Assembly (NCBI GenBank): GCA_014764515.1 | Contig: JACXWD010000030.1 | Location: 1-36,054, forward strand | Origin: Candidatus Polarisedimenticola svalbardensis | GTDB lineage: Bacteria; Acidobacteriota; Polarisedimenticolia; Polarisedimenticolales; Polarisedimenticolaceae | Reading direction: 5' to 3' | Length of the DNA: 36,054 nucleotides | Shown here: piece by piece, positions 25,204 through 34,003 of the stretch | How positions within the stretch are numbered: the stretch's first letter is position 1 | How the letters are laid out: every line of letters begins with the position of its first letter | Translations under genes and position numbers: made by a program | Notes under the pieces: model-generated | Told to the model about the DNA's origin: nothing | Seen by the model: only the letters and a program-made list of their open reading frames with translations | Databases searched by the model: none

Positions 25204-26568
25204 TTACTCCCGACGGGACTCGTTGTATAAGGTCAGTTCCCGGGCTGCCGCCTGGGCATTCTGGAGGCCCCGGTAACAACGGTACAGGTAGAAATGTACT
25301 TCCGGGATGTCCGTATCGGGATTCATCTCCTGGACGTTGTTCAACTGGACGATCGCTTCTTCAAAGCGGCCCAGTTCCTGAAGTGCTGCGCCGTAATACA
25401 GTACCGATTCCATGCGGGACCGGTTCAACCGGGATGCGTTGACGAAAGCCCGTTCCGCCGTTTCCCACCGTTTCAACTGCATGGCGGCCAGGCCCAGGTT
25501 GTACCACACCGCCTCTTCCCTCGGCTTGCGGGCGGCGGCCCGTTCCAGGAGGTCGTAACCTCCTTCGTAATCCCCGGCTGCCACCCGGTTCACGCCCTCG
25601 CCCAGCAGCATGCTGTAGTTGGTTTCATTTTCCCAGCGGACGTTCAGCTGCTCCTGCCTCGTAGACTTTTCCTCCTCGGAACTGTAGAGGTGCAGCAGGG
25701 TCGTTCTGGCTTCGCGGTGCCCCGGGTTTCCTGCGAGAATGCGGCGGAACAGCTCGCCGGCCTCGGCGTCCTTGCCGGCATCCCGCAGATCCCAGGCGAC
25801 TCGGAGCAGCAGGCGGTCGAGCCAGCCCCGTATGACCTTCAGATCGCCTGGTTCTCCGGATTCCATGATCTCGGTCTGGCGCAGGATCTCGTCGTAGTTC
25901 CCCATTTTGCCCAGGAGGTAGATGTAGACGCCTCGGTAGTAGGGTGTGTCATCGGTCTCGAGGATCGTCTTCATGGTCGCGGCGGCGCCGTCCCACTGCT
26001 CGAGATGCATGTCCAGAGAAAGGCAGTCCATGCGTAACGCCCGGCTTGGATCGATCTGCAGCAGCCGGCCGAGGGTCACCCGCGCCTCTTCAAGAAGTTC
26101 GAGCCGGGTCTCGAGAACGGCGATGTGACGGAGGATCATCGGATCCGGATCAACTCCGGCGGTCCGTTTCCGGAGTGCGTCCAGGATCTCGGTCGACTCT
26201 TCCTCTGAAGCGTCGGGGTTGCGCGCCAGAAAGCCCAGGGTGCCGGGTGGGAGTGTTTTCTCCCGGTTGGAGAGCCGCTCCAAGAGCATCTGCCGCCACT
26301 TGAGGGTGTCTTCATCCGAGACATTGTTGCGACGATGGAACGACATCATGGCGGTCAGCACCGTGATCTCTTCCGGGTACAGGCTGAGCGCCTCTCGGAG
26401 TATCAGGAGGGCGGCCTCCGGCTGCTCCAGGTCTTCGGCGATCCGGGCCTGGCGCATCAGCCGGACATATTCAAGAGGCGGCACCGATGGCGGTTCCTCC
26501 GGAGGTTCCGCCACGGCAAAGGTCGGAACGATCAGGCATGCCAACAGGATGAACCGCGAAATCCTCAT
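25204..26568 (-). CDS. Exported TPR protein, last gene of the ABC export operon
   Basis: The 454-residue product has a signal peptide (FILLACLIVPTFAVAEPP) and is almost all helical repeats of TPR type. Examples are ALLILREALSLYPEEITVLTA, GELFRRILAGNPGHREARTT, YDLLERAAARKPREEAVWYN, ERAFVNASRLNRSRMESVLY and EAIVQLNNVQEMNPDTDIPE. It should be a periplasmic scaffold for protein-protein contacts. It starts 36 bp after the outer-membrane protein gene in the same direction, so it is likely the sixth gene of the LolA-like/FtsX/ABC operon, and may connect inner-membrane transporter and outer-membrane barrel. The start at 26568 is fixed by the signal peptide. Confidence 0.85.
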   Translation of the reverse strand: MRISRFILLACLIVPTFAVAEPPEEPPSVPPLEYVRLMRQARIAEDLEQPEAALLILREALSLYPEEITVLTAMMSFHRRNNVSDEDTLKWRQMLLERLSNREKTLPPGTLGFLARNPDASEEESTEILDALRKRTAGVDPDPMILRHIAVLETRLELLEEARVTLGRLLQIDPSRALRMDCLSLDMHLEQWDGAAATMKTILETDDTPYYRGVYIYLLGKMGNYDEILRQTEIMESGEPGDLKVIRGWLDRLLLRVAWDLRDAGKDAEAGELFRRILAGNPGHREARTTLLHLYSSEEEKSTRQEQLNVRWENETNYSMLLGEGVNRVAAGDYEGGYDLLERAAARKPREEAVWYNLGLAAMQLKRWETAERAFVNASRLNRSRMESVLYYGAALQELGRFEEAIVQLNNVQEMNPDTDIPEVHFYLYRCYRGLQNAQAAARELTLYNESRRE

Positions 26569-26604
26569 GGCTCAGAACGTACCATGGGGCTCAGTGCCGG
26601 CCAA

Positions 26605-27828
26605 TCAGAAATAGTGCCGGTACTGCACCCAGGCGCTCAATGGGTAGGTGCCGTATTCCGACGGTAGGCCGGTGAGGGTCGGCCTGTCGCCCCAGGGCAG
26701 GATCGCTCCGGTGACCAGGCTGGATTCGTCCCCCAGGGAGATGGAGAGGGTCGGGCTCAGGATTCCGGAGCGGTCGTGAATGTTGAGAAGTGCCGCAGCC
26801 GTTCCGGTGATCAACGGTTTGAACTCGTACGTCAATGACGAGGCCAGGTAGTCCCGCCCTACGTTCTGCACCTGCCCGGTCAGAACGCGAGGGTTCAGGA
26901 ACAGGGCAGGGTAGTCATCGGAGTCGGTGGAGCCGAACCCGTTGTAGTGCAGTTCGGTGGTCAGGTACAGGGAGTTCTCCCAGCGGTAATCGACTTCCAG
27001 GGTTGCGCTGGTGAAGTCCGGGTCCGGACCGCTCCTCGGTGCATTGCGGCTGACCTCCCCTCGAACACCGGCGCCCAGGAGATCGCCGCTGAAGGCGAAG
27101 CCGAATCGATTGTCGATCCAGACCGAGCCGGCCAGCAGTTCCAGGTCCCAGTCGTTCAGGTTGCCGAACCATCGTGCGATGGTGGCCGAACTGTCCCCGT
27201 CGCCACCGTCTCCGTAGGCGTACACCAGTTCCAGGCCGCTGAACCGGCCCAGGGACCGGGTCACACGCAGGGCGTCCACGCCGGTCTTGTACTCGCGGTC
27301 GATTTCGGTGGGGGAGAAGGTGGAGAGCCAGTCGATCGGATTCCAGAAGAATGACCGGCCGAGAGTGACCGCCTGCCGGCCCAGGGCGACGTCGGTCCTG
27401 CCGTTGCTCCATTGCAGGTTGGCGTAGGCCACATCCGCCGCCAGTGTGTGGCGGTTGCCGTCCACCCAGGTGGAGCCGTCGCCCAGGCCGCGGAACAGCG
27501 GATTGCGGGCCTCTACGGCAGCTCCCAGCGATGCGACCACCGGATCGGTTACCAGCTCGTCCCGGAACTGCAGATGCAGCTCGTACCCGATCCGTTCGGT
27601 AGGATCGCCGGTGAGTGTCAGGCGGAGGGAGGTTGCCAGACCGGCTTCCGTGTCGAACAGCCCGAACGAAACGTCGGAGAGGTCGTAGCCCAGGAGCAAC
27701 GCCTTGACGCTGCCTCCCAGCCGGAACGGCGCCGGCTGAAACTCGTCCAGGCTCCAGTCCGCAGGATCGTCCTGGGCGAATCCGGGCAATGTCAGCAGCA
27801 GCATCGCCGCCAGGATCAGCCGGCGCAC
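26605..27828 (-). CDS. Outer-membrane beta-barrel protein of the ABC export operon
   Basis: The 407-residue protein has a signal peptide (LILAAMLLLTLPGFAQ). A series of amphipathic strands follows (RLGGSVKALLLGYDLS, ATSLRLTLTGDPTERIGYELHLQFRD split by turns, TDVALGRQAVTLGRSFFWNP, LYLTTELHYNGFG) and it ends in aromatic YRHYF, the C-terminal aromatic signature for outer-membrane insertion. The pattern WSNGRTDVALGRQAVTLGRS resembles alginate-export and DUF1302-like barrels. In other bacteria such barrels are found with LolA-like proteins and RND or ABC exporters. The start overlaps the end of the ATPase gene by 13 bp, so translation is probably coupled. Confidence 0.82.
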   Translation of the reverse strand: MRRLILAAMLLLTLPGFAQDDPADWSLDEFQPAPFRLGGSVKALLLGYDLSDVSFGLFDTEAGLATSLRLTLTGDPTERIGYELHLQFRDELVTDPVVASLGAAVEARNPLFRGLGDGSTWVDGNRHTLAADVAYANLQWSNGRTDVALGRQAVTLGRSFFWNPIDWLSTFSPTEIDREYKTGVDALRVTRSLGRFSGLELVYAYGDGGDGDSSATIARWFGNLNDWDLELLAGSVWIDNRFGFAFSGDLLGAGVRGEVSRNAPRSGPDPDFTSATLEVDYRWENSLYLTTELHYNGFGSTDSDDYPALFLNPRVLTGQVQNVGRDYLASSLTYEFKPLITGTAAALLNIHDRSGILSPTLSISLGDESSLVTGAILPWGDRPTLTGLPSEYGTYPLSAWVQYRHYF

Positions 27829-28514
27829 GCTGCGTTCTCTACGCTTTCGATCATGCCGTCCCGCAACCGGACCAGGGTCTTCGCCCTCTGCATCACCGCC
27901 GGGTCGTGGGTCGAGAAGATGAACGTCGCCTGTTTTTCCCGGTTGAGCATCTCCATGGTGTCCAGGAGCTGTGCCGCCGTGGCGCTGTCCAGGTTGGCGG
28001 TCGGCTCGTCGGCCAGGACTATGGCCGGTTCGCCGACGATCGCCCTGGCGATTGCGACCCGTTGTTGCTGGCCGCCGGACAGCTCCCTGGGGTAGCGGTT
28101 CTCCATGCCTTCAAGACCGACGGTCTTGAGCAGGCCCATGCATTTTTCCCGGCGCACCGTTTCATCCACCTTCTGCAGCATCATGACGAACTCGGTGTTT
28201 TCATACGCGGTGAGAACCGGGATCAGGTTGTAGGCCTGGAAAATGAATCCGATCCGCCGCAGGCGAAGATCCGACAGGGCGGACGGGGACAGTTCGGCCA
28301 GGTCCTGTCCTTCGATCAGAACTCGGCCCTCCGTAGGCGACATCAGGCCGCCGACCAGGTTCAGGAGGGTGGTCTTGCCGCTCCCCGATGGCCCGGCAAA
28401 CGCCAGAAAATCACCCTTCCGGATTTTCAGGTCGATGCCCTGCAGCGCAGGCACCTCCAGCATCCCCTGGCGGTAGGTCTTCTTCAGCCCTTCAATTTTC
28501 ACCAGCGGTTCCAC
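27816..28514 (-). CDS. ABC transporter ATP-binding protein (LolD/MacB type)
   Basis: The 232-residue nucleotide-binding subunit has Walker A GPSGSGKTT, Q-loop in FIFQAYNLIPVLTAYEN, signature LSGGQQQRVAIARA, Walker B AIVLADEPTANLDS and H-loop STHDP. The tail after the H-loop (QRAKTLVRLRDGMI) is usual for the LolD/MacB/FtsE group. These ATPases drive mechanotransmission by FtsX-fold permeases rather than transport through a membrane pore. Two such permeases are encoded just upstream, the nearer ending 9 bp before this start. Confidence 0.96.
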   Translation of the reverse strand: MEPLVKIEGLKKTYRQGMLEVPALQGIDLKIRKGDFLAFAGPSGSGKTTLLNLVGGLMSPTEGRVLIEGQDLAELSPSALSDLRLRRIGFIFQAYNLIPVLTAYENTEFVMMLQKVDETVRREKCMGLLKTVGLEGMENRYPRELSGGQQQRVAIARAIVGEPAIVLADEPTANLDSATAAQLLDTMEMLNREKQATFIFSTHDPAVMQRAKTLVRLRDGMIESVENAACAG

Positions 28515-28523
28515 GGTCTTCTC

Positions 28524-29750
28524 CTACAGGCTGTGCAGGGCGTCCACCGGTTCGATCCGGGCCGCCTTGAAGGCCGGGTAGACGCCGACGATCAGGATCA
28601 TGACGAATACCAGGGCCAGTGTGGTGATGAAGTGGGGCAGCGTCAGGTTCATCTGCAGCGCCATGTCCATGAAGTATCCGCCGACGGTGGCGTCAGGCAA
28701 GTACGAGCTCAGGTCGATCGGGTAGCGGTACAACAGGGCGTTCTCGGCCCATCCCAGGGCCGCCCCGCAAACGGTGCCGATGGCGGCCAGCATGGCGCAT
28801 TCCACCACCACCATGAGCAGCAGCCGCATCCGGCTCATGCCGATGGACAGCATGACGCCGAACTCGTAGGTCCGCTCCATGACACTCATGAGCACGGTGT
28901 TCAGCACGCCGGCCAGGATCACCAGGAACAGCAGGATCTGGAAAATGTAGTTGGAGGCGGTGTCGACCTCGATATAGTTCGCAAGGTCCGACAGTACTTC
29001 CTGCCACGGCACCACGGCGGCGCCGGAAGCCTTGACAGGCTCGCACCGTTCCAGGTAATCGCGGGCTTCGTCCTGCAGGTGGCGGTCTTCCAGGTAGACG
29101 CCGACCTGGGTCAGGTCGTCCGGTCCAAGACCGAGCATCTCTCTTGCCTGGTCCAGGGTGATCTGGAAGTAGAAGCCGTCCATCATGTCGGATCGGGTCC
29201 GGAAGGTGCCGACCACACGGAAGAGGTCCTGTACCGTTTCTCCATCCCGGTCCTGGGCGGTCAGCACCACCTTGCTGCCGATGTTGACTTTCAGCTTCCG
29301 GGCCAGTTCGGTGCCGATAATCATGTCCCGGCCCGATTCCAGGTAGCGACCCTCCACCAGGTTGCGGTTCAGGAGTGAGAACTCCTTGTCCAGGTCCGGT
29401 CTCACGGCGTCGAATCCGCCGCCCACGGTGCCGTAGGAAGTGGAGACCATCCCCGGCGCCGAGATGCGCAGGGAGTAACCTTCCAGGCCTTCCACAGCCT
29501 TCACGGATCGGATCAGCTCATCCGACGCCTGGATCGTATGTTTCAGGACCTGGTCGTCCCGGTACGACCGGTTCTCCAGGACCAGGTGTCCGCTGCCGCT
29601 GCGCACTGCCATGGAAATGACCTGTCCGTACATGCCGTCGCCCAGACCGGTGTAGAACAGGCAAAGCCCGACACCGATGGTGATGGACAGAACGGTGATC
29701 GCCGTTCTCCGCTTTCTTCGCCACAGGTTCCGCCATGCAAGTTTGAACAT
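28524..29750 (-). CDS. FtsX/MacB-fold ABC permease (second)
   Basis: The 408-residue protein has an N-terminal membrane helix (RTAITVLSITIGVGLCLFYTG), a periplasmic MacB_PCD-type domain (about 45-240) and three C-terminal helices of the FtsX domain (YIFQILLFLVILAGVLNTVLM; RLLLMVVVECAMLAAIGTVC; ITTLALVFVMILIVGVYPA). This is the LolC/E and MacB layout. The mature conserved ending AARIEPVDALHSL is typical. The start overlaps the stop of the other permease gene by one base (TGATG). The pair probably forms a heterodimer like LolC/LolE. Confidence 0.94.
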   Translation of the reverse strand: MFKLAWRNLWRRKRRTAITVLSITIGVGLCLFYTGLGDGMYGQVISMAVRSGSGHLVLENRSYRDDQVLKHTIQASDELIRSVKAVEGLEGYSLRISAPGMVSTSYGTVGGGFDAVRPDLDKEFSLLNRNLVEGRYLESGRDMIIGTELARKLKVNIGSKVVLTAQDRDGETVQDLFRVVGTFRTRSDMMDGFYFQITLDQAREMLGLGPDDLTQVGVYLEDRHLQDEARDYLERCEPVKASGAAVVPWQEVLSDLANYIEVDTASNYIFQILLFLVILAGVLNTVLMSVMERTYEFGVMLSIGMSRMRLLLMVVVECAMLAAIGTVCGAALGWAENALLYRYPIDLSSYLPDATVGGYFMDMALQMNLTLPHFITTLALVFVMILIVGVYPAFKAARIEPVDALHSL

Positions 29751-31108
29751 CAGATGTGATAGATCGCCTTCACAGGCTCGATAACGGCGGCCTTGATCGC
29801 CGGGTAGAGAACGGAAACGAACGCTGTCGCGAACAACATCAGGAACGGCAGGAGAACCGAATCGGTTGTCACCCGGGCGTACATCACCGGGTCGAACACG
29901 GTGCCGGACAGGGCGAAGCCGTCGGGGGCCATTGAGGTCAGGTCAATGCCGACCTTTCCGACCCACAGCGTCAGGGGAACCCCGGCGGCGATGCCGGCGA
30001 TGCCGGCCACCAGGCACATCCAGAAGGTTTCGAACAGCACCAGGATCAGGATCTTCAGCGGTCGCAGGCCGATCGCCTTCATGACGCCGAACTCGTGAAT
30101 CCTTTCGAACACCATCATCAGGGTGGAATTCATGATCAGAAGTCCGGCTCCGATGTACATCAGGAAGCCGAACAGGACCATGATGGTGCGCTGGAAGGTG
30201 ACCATTTCGGCGATGGCCGGGAGAATATCCTGCCAGGTCCTGGCCTCGCCCCGGTCGCCGGCAACCGCTGCGACAACCTCCCTGGACTCCTGCAGACCGG
30301 ATCCTTCCGGACGGCGGATTGCGATTTCGTGGACCTGGTCTTCAGGCAGGCGGAACAGACGCTGGTAATCGGCCCGGGTGACCAGCGCCAGGGAACGGTC
30401 CTCCAGCTCGCTGAAATTCTTGAACACGCCGACCACGTCGAACAGTTCGTTCCCCATGGTGCCGTCCGCCGACATGGTGACGACGTTGACCGTGTCGCCG
30501 GGACCGACGGAAAGGGTCGTTGCCAGCTTCTTTCCGAGGACGACCTGGCCGACCACCAGCGGCTCAGCCTTGGCGCCGTAACCGTTATTGTCCCCCAGTG
30601 GATCGTCGAAGCCGGCCAGAGGGTCGTCGTAGGCGCCGTCGGTATCCACGGTTTCCGGCAGTTCCAGCCTGGTTTCGCCGGTGAGAAAGTGGCCGTCCCG
30701 CAGATTGCGATCCCTGTGCAGAAGGGTCACCGTCGGCTCATGCTGAAGGGAGATCCCCTTGAACTGGGCCCCGGCCGATTTCCCCGATTCGTCGCTGGCC
30801 ATGAGCCCGTATCCGTAAACCCTGGCCGCAGCGGCATAGCCGTCTCTGTGAAGGTCTTTTAGAAGCTCTTCGGCATCGGGAACCAGCTGGTACAGGTTCT
30901 GGTCCGCCAGGTACTGTGGATGGTGGATCTGGATATCACCCACCGACATGCCGATGACGTTTTCCTCCATCTGGTCCATCCAGCTGGCCATGAACCCGAA
31001 GAAGAAAACCAGCAGCGTTACTGAAAACGCCATGGCGCCGATGGTGATGGCGGAGCGGCGCCTGTTGCGCCAGATGTTCCGCCAACCCATGAGCCAGTAC
31101 ATCTTCAC
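29750..31108 (-). CDS. FtsX/MacB-fold ABC permease (first), with acidic insertion
   Basis: The 452-residue protein has the same plan as its neighbour: N-terminal helix (SAITIGAMAFSVTLLVFFFG), periplasmic domain (about 45-285), then three helices and the ending AAVIEPVKAIYHI. It is about 45 residues longer. Much of the difference is an Asp/Gly-rich insertion at about residues 150-180 (DTDGAYDDPLAGFDDPLGD), within the periplasmic domain. Such a loop could bind Ca2+ or a partner, but nothing in the sequence proves this. It starts 3 bp after the LolA-like gene stop. The two permeases are clearly related but diverged. Confidence 0.94.
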   Translation of the reverse strand: MKMYWLMGWRNIWRNRRRSAITIGAMAFSVTLLVFFFGFMASWMDQMEENVIGMSVGDIQIHHPQYLADQNLYQLVPDAEELLKDLHRDGYAAAARVYGYGLMASDESGKSAGAQFKGISLQHEPTVTLLHRDRNLRDGHFLTGETRLELPETVDTDGAYDDPLAGFDDPLGDNNGYGAKAEPLVVGQVVLGKKLATTLSVGPGDTVNVVTMSADGTMGNELFDVVGVFKNFSELEDRSLALVTRADYQRLFRLPEDQVHEIAIRRPEGSGLQESREVVAAVAGDRGEARTWQDILPAIAEMVTFQRTIMVLFGFLMYIGAGLLIMNSTLMMVFERIHEFGVMKAIGLRPLKILILVLFETFWMCLVAGIAGIAAGVPLTLWVGKVGIDLTSMAPDGFALSGTVFDPVMYARVTTDSVLLPFLMLFATAFVSVLYPAIKAAVIEPVKAIYHI

Positions 31109-31111
31109 CGG

Positions 31112-31867
31112 CTATCTCCGTTTGAGGTTCTGGAGACTGAAGAAACCGTCCTCGATCGGTATATCGAATAGAAGTTTGTCGTAGATGATCTCGGTGTACT
31201 CTTCCGGCTTGTCCACCGGCACTATCCTGAGGGAGAGAGGGACGGTACGGTCATTCAGCACCGTCAGGTTCCCGAAGGTCATCCGCCGAACCAGCTTCTC
31301 GTCCTCGTCGTAAAACTCCTCAAGGATCGGTACGAAGTTTTCAGCCAGGACCGTGATTACGATTTTGCCCCATACCACGGCGGCTTCCGGTTTGGGTAGC
31401 AGTGTGATCTCGTACAGCAGGGCGTCGTCCTCTGCTTTCTTCTGCACCAGTTCGAAGTCGTAGTCGTCCTCCAGCCGGGACTCCTTCACAAGATCGTCGT
31501 TGGTGAAATGGGATCCCATCCAGGAACCCATCATCATGGAAGAGGGGACCTTCATGACCCGCCGGGTCTTGGGCAGGTAGTTCCAGATGTTCTCGGCCAC
31601 TTTCAGGGTTCCCGTGCCGGCCTCGCTTTTGGGGTAGACGATCCGCATCAGGCTCAGGTCCTTGCCTTTGCTGTACCCCTTCATCTTCAGGGTCCGTTCC
31701 CAGTGCGCCGTCTTGATCTGCATGGTCATGAGGCCGGCGGAAGAGTTGCCCCGCCACATGTCGTCCACCCGGCGCAGGATTTCCCGGCCATCGGGGATGG
31801 CGGGCTCGGCGCCTATGATGACCGCCGGCAGAATAAGGGCGAGAACGATGGTCCTGAACGGTCGCAT
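31112..31867 (-). CDS. LolA-like outer-membrane lipoprotein-sorting protein (first gene of operon)
   Basis: The product has 251 residues from the ATG at 31867, which follows GGAGG. A signal peptide (IVLALILPAVIIGAEPA) precedes a LolA/LolB-fold domain of the PF17131/COG2834 kind. Diagnostic strings are MRIVYPKSEAGTGTL, NIWNYLPKTRRVMKVP, MMMGSWMGSHFTNDDLVKES and MTFGNLTVLNDRTVPLSL. The fold is a hydrophobic half-barrel that carries acyl chains across the periplasm. Members of this subgroup are usually coupled to RND or ABC exporters rather than to the housekeeping Lol pathway. It leads the six-gene operon, so it probably receives a lipidated substrate from the FtsX-type transporter. Confidence 0.92.
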   Translation of the reverse strand: MRPFRTIVLALILPAVIIGAEPAIPDGREILRRVDDMWRGNSSAGLMTMQIKTAHWERTLKMKGYSKGKDLSLMRIVYPKSEAGTGTLKVAENIWNYLPKTRRVMKVPSSMMMGSWMGSHFTNDDLVKESRLEDDYDFELVQKKAEDDALLYEITLLPKPEAAVVWGKIVITVLAENFVPILEEFYDEDEKLVRRMTFGNLTVLNDRTVPLSLRIVPVDKPEEYTEIIYDKLLFDIPIEDGFFSLQNLKRR

Positions 31868-31888
31868 CGGGTGCCTCCTTGTCCTGCC

Positions 31889-31917
31889 AGTGTATCGTTT
31901 CATGCATCGGCTGCCCA
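31889..31917 (-). promoter_or_regulatory. Candidate promoter for the LolA-like/ABC operon
   Basis: On the minus strand TGGGCA (31917-31912), a 17-bp spacer and TACACT (31894-31889) lie about 20 bp upstream of the start codon, in the 87-bp divergent gap with the molybdoenzyme gene. Confidence 0.4.
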
Positions 31918-31941
31918 CAGTTCCGCCGAGGCCATCTGCGT

Positions 31942-31947
31942 TACAAT
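31942..31947 (+). promoter_or_regulatory. Candidate leaderless -10 element for the molybdoenzyme gene
   Basis: TACAAT ends seven bases before the ATG at 31955, and no Shine-Dalgarno is visible. The -35 region is poor. Confidence 0.35.
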
Positions 31948-31954
31948 CCGGACC

Positions 31955-34003
31955 ATGCCGGTCATCACTACATCCTGCCCACGGAACTGTTACAGCACCT
32001 GCAGCATGAAGGTTGAAGTGCAGGACGGCCAGGTTCGCCGCATCGAGGCCCACCCGGACAACCGGGCTGCGCCGGAAGGTGTCTGCCTGAAAGGTCTGAG
32101 CTACGTCGAACGGGTGGTATCGCCGGATCGGATCCTGCGGCCTCTTCGGAAACTGCCCGGTTCGGACCGCTTCGAGCCTGTCTCCTGGGACGACGCCCTG
32201 GAGCTGATCGCCGCCAACCTGATCCGGTTCCGGGACGAGTCCGGGCCCCGATCGGTGCTGTACTACACCGCCAGCGGCACCAAAGGTCTGATGAACAGCC
32301 TCGGCATGGAGTTCTGGAAGCTGTACGGAGGTTGCACAACCACCTACGGTGATCTGTGCTGGCCGGCTGGTCTCGAGGCGACCCGTCTGACACTGGGCGC
32401 CAACATCCACAATGCACCCTGGGACCTGGTGAACGCCAAGCTGATCGTACTGTGGGGCAAGAACCCGGCGGAGACCAACGTCCACCAGATGCCGCTTATC
32501 GATACCGCCCTGGATCGGGGAGCCCGCCTGGTAGTGATAGATCCGCGTCGGACCCAGTCGTCGGAACGGGCCGAACTCCTGGTCCAGCCCAGGCCGGGGA
32601 CCGATGGCGCCCTGGCCATGGGGATCGCCAATCAGCTGATCGAGAACGGTACGGTGGATCACGAATTCATCGCCCGGCACGTCCACGGCTACCAACCGTT
32701 CAGGACCGCCGCCGCCGCGTACACACCGGAGCGGGTTGAAGCGGTGTGCGACGTGCCGCCGGCGTATCTAGGGAAGCTGGCGGATCTGTTCGAGTCGGTA
32801 CGGCCTGCGACGATCTGCGCCGGATTCGGTATGCAGCGTTACACCAACAGCGGCCAGGGCATGCGGGCGTTGATCGCCCTGGCGGCGCTCACCGGGAACC
32901 TGGGGATTCCAGGAGGCGGCTGGCAGTTCGCCAACCTCCAGTCCCACATCTTCGACCCGGTCCGGGACCCGGTTGCTTCCTTCCCGCCGGATGAAACGGG
33001 CGGTCCGGTGCGGGTCTCCGTCAGCACGGCCCGCCTGGGCCGGGATATGGCGGCGCAGGCGAATCCGAAACTGCGGATGGCCTGGGTGGAGCGGGGTAAT
33101 CCGATCCCTCAGAACCCGGAAACCGGGAAGGTTCTGGAGGCGTTCCGGGCGCTGGAGTTCCGGGTGGTGGTGGACCAGTTCATGACCGATACCGCCCGGG
33201 AGGCCGACCTGATCCTGCCGGCGAAGATGTTCCTGGAGCAGTCCGACGTCATCAACGCGTACTGGCACCCTTACATCCAGTTCAAGCAGAAAGTGGTGGA
33301 CCCTCCAGGCGAAGTGAAGCCGGAGTCGGAGATCTACCGTCTCCTGGCACACCGGGTGGGGATCCCCCGGGACGAGATCGACCGCAGGTTTCCGGGAGCA
33401 TCCGACGGGGGAGTCGAAGCATGGTTGGAAGAGCGGTTGGCGCCGTTTCCTGAACTGACCCTGGACCGGCTGCGACAGGGGCCGGTGATCGCGCCGGGTC
33501 ACCAGGAGATCGCTTTTTCCGACGGCGTCTTTCCCACACCCTCCGGGAAGGTCGAGCTGGAGTCGGAAGAGGCGTCGGCCCGATGGGAGGTGGAAAGCCT
33601 CCCCGGTTACACCGAGCCTGAAGAGTTCCAGGATCCGGAGGCACAACAGTACCCGTTGACGTTCATGACGCCGAACACCAAGAACCGGATCCACTCCCAG
33701 TTCAATAACCTGAAAATGATCCGGGAGGTCAGCCCTGAACCGGTGGCGGTGCTGCACCCGCTGGATGCAACGGAGCGTAAGATCGGCGACGGCGACAGGG
33801 TTCGGATCTACAACACCCGAGGCGAGCTGACGGTCCGGGCCGAACTGGACCGGGGGATGCGGCCGGGCTGCGTTTCGGTGACCAACGGCTGGTGGATGTC
33901 TGAAGGTGGAGCGGTGAACCTCACATCCCGGGGCCGGGAAACCGACATGGGCCACGGCGCCGCCTTCCACGACAACCGTGTCCAGGTGGAGAAGGCCGGG
34001 TGA
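31955..34003 (+). CDS. Molybdopterin-dependent oxidoreductase (DMSO reductase family), cytoplasmic
   Basis: This 682-residue catalytic subunit carries a bis-MGD molybdenum or tungsten cofactor. The N-terminal [4Fe-4S] motif is CPRNCYSTC (C8, C12, C16) plus Cys in EGVCLKG. Cofactor-binding strings follow: TASGTKGLMNSLGMEF, KLIVLWGKNPAETN, RLVVIDPRRTQSSE and GFGMQRYTNSGQGMRA. The C-terminal dinucleotide-binding domain contains FMTPNTKNRIHSQFNN and GDRVRIYNTRGE. A Cys in GDLCWPAG is a candidate metal ligand, as in polysulfide/thiosulfate reductases or formate dehydrogenases. There is no Tat signal, so unlike DmsA or PsrA it should face the cytoplasm. The substrate cannot be read from sequence. 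It overlaps the next gene by one base and forms a complex with it. Confidence 0.93.
   Translation: MPVITTSCPRNCYSTCSMKVEVQDGQVRRIEAHPDNRAAPEGVCLKGLSYVERVVSPDRILRPLRKLPGSDRFEPVSWDDALELIAANLIRFRDESGPRSVLYYTASGTKGLMNSLGMEFWKLYGGCTTTYGDLCWPAGLEATRLTLGANIHNAPWDLVNAKLIVLWGKNPAETNVHQMPLIDTALDRGARLVVIDPRRTQSSERAELLVQPRPGTDGALAMGIANQLIENGTVDHEFIARHVHGYQPFRTAAAAYTPERVEAVCDVPPAYLGKLADLFESVRPATICAGFGMQRYTNSGQGMRALIALAALTGNLGIPGGGWQFANLQSHIFDPVRDPVASFPPDETGGPVRVSVSTARLGRDMAAQANPKLRMAWVERGNPIPQNPETGKVLEAFRALEFRVVVDQFMTDTAREADLILPAKMFLEQSDVINAYWHPYIQFKQKVVDPPGEVKPESEIYRLLAHRVGIPRDEIDRRFPGASDGGVEAWLEERLAPFPELTLDRLRQGPVIAPGHQEIAFSDGVFPTPSGKVELESEEASARWEVESLPGYTEPEEFQDPEAQQYPLTFMTPNTKNRIHSQFNNLKMIREVSPEPVAVLHPLDATERKIGDGDRVRIYNTRGELTVRAELDRGMRPGCVSVTNGWWMSEGGAVNLTSRGRETDMGHGAAFHDNRVQVEKAG

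Noticed and set aside
27789-29378. 529-codon plus-strand frame opposite the ABC ATPase and permease
   Set aside because: The reverse strand encodes complete Walker motifs and FtsX helices; the plus frame is His/Gln/Val-rich shadow sequence.
31508-31954. 149-codon N-terminal extension of the molybdoenzyme
   Set aside because: It is antisense to the LolA-like gene, and the family's Fe-S motif begins right after the ATG at 31955.
32768-33970. 400-codon minus-strand frame opposite the molybdoenzyme
   Set aside because: Antisense to conserved cofactor-binding motifs; no domain or start signal.
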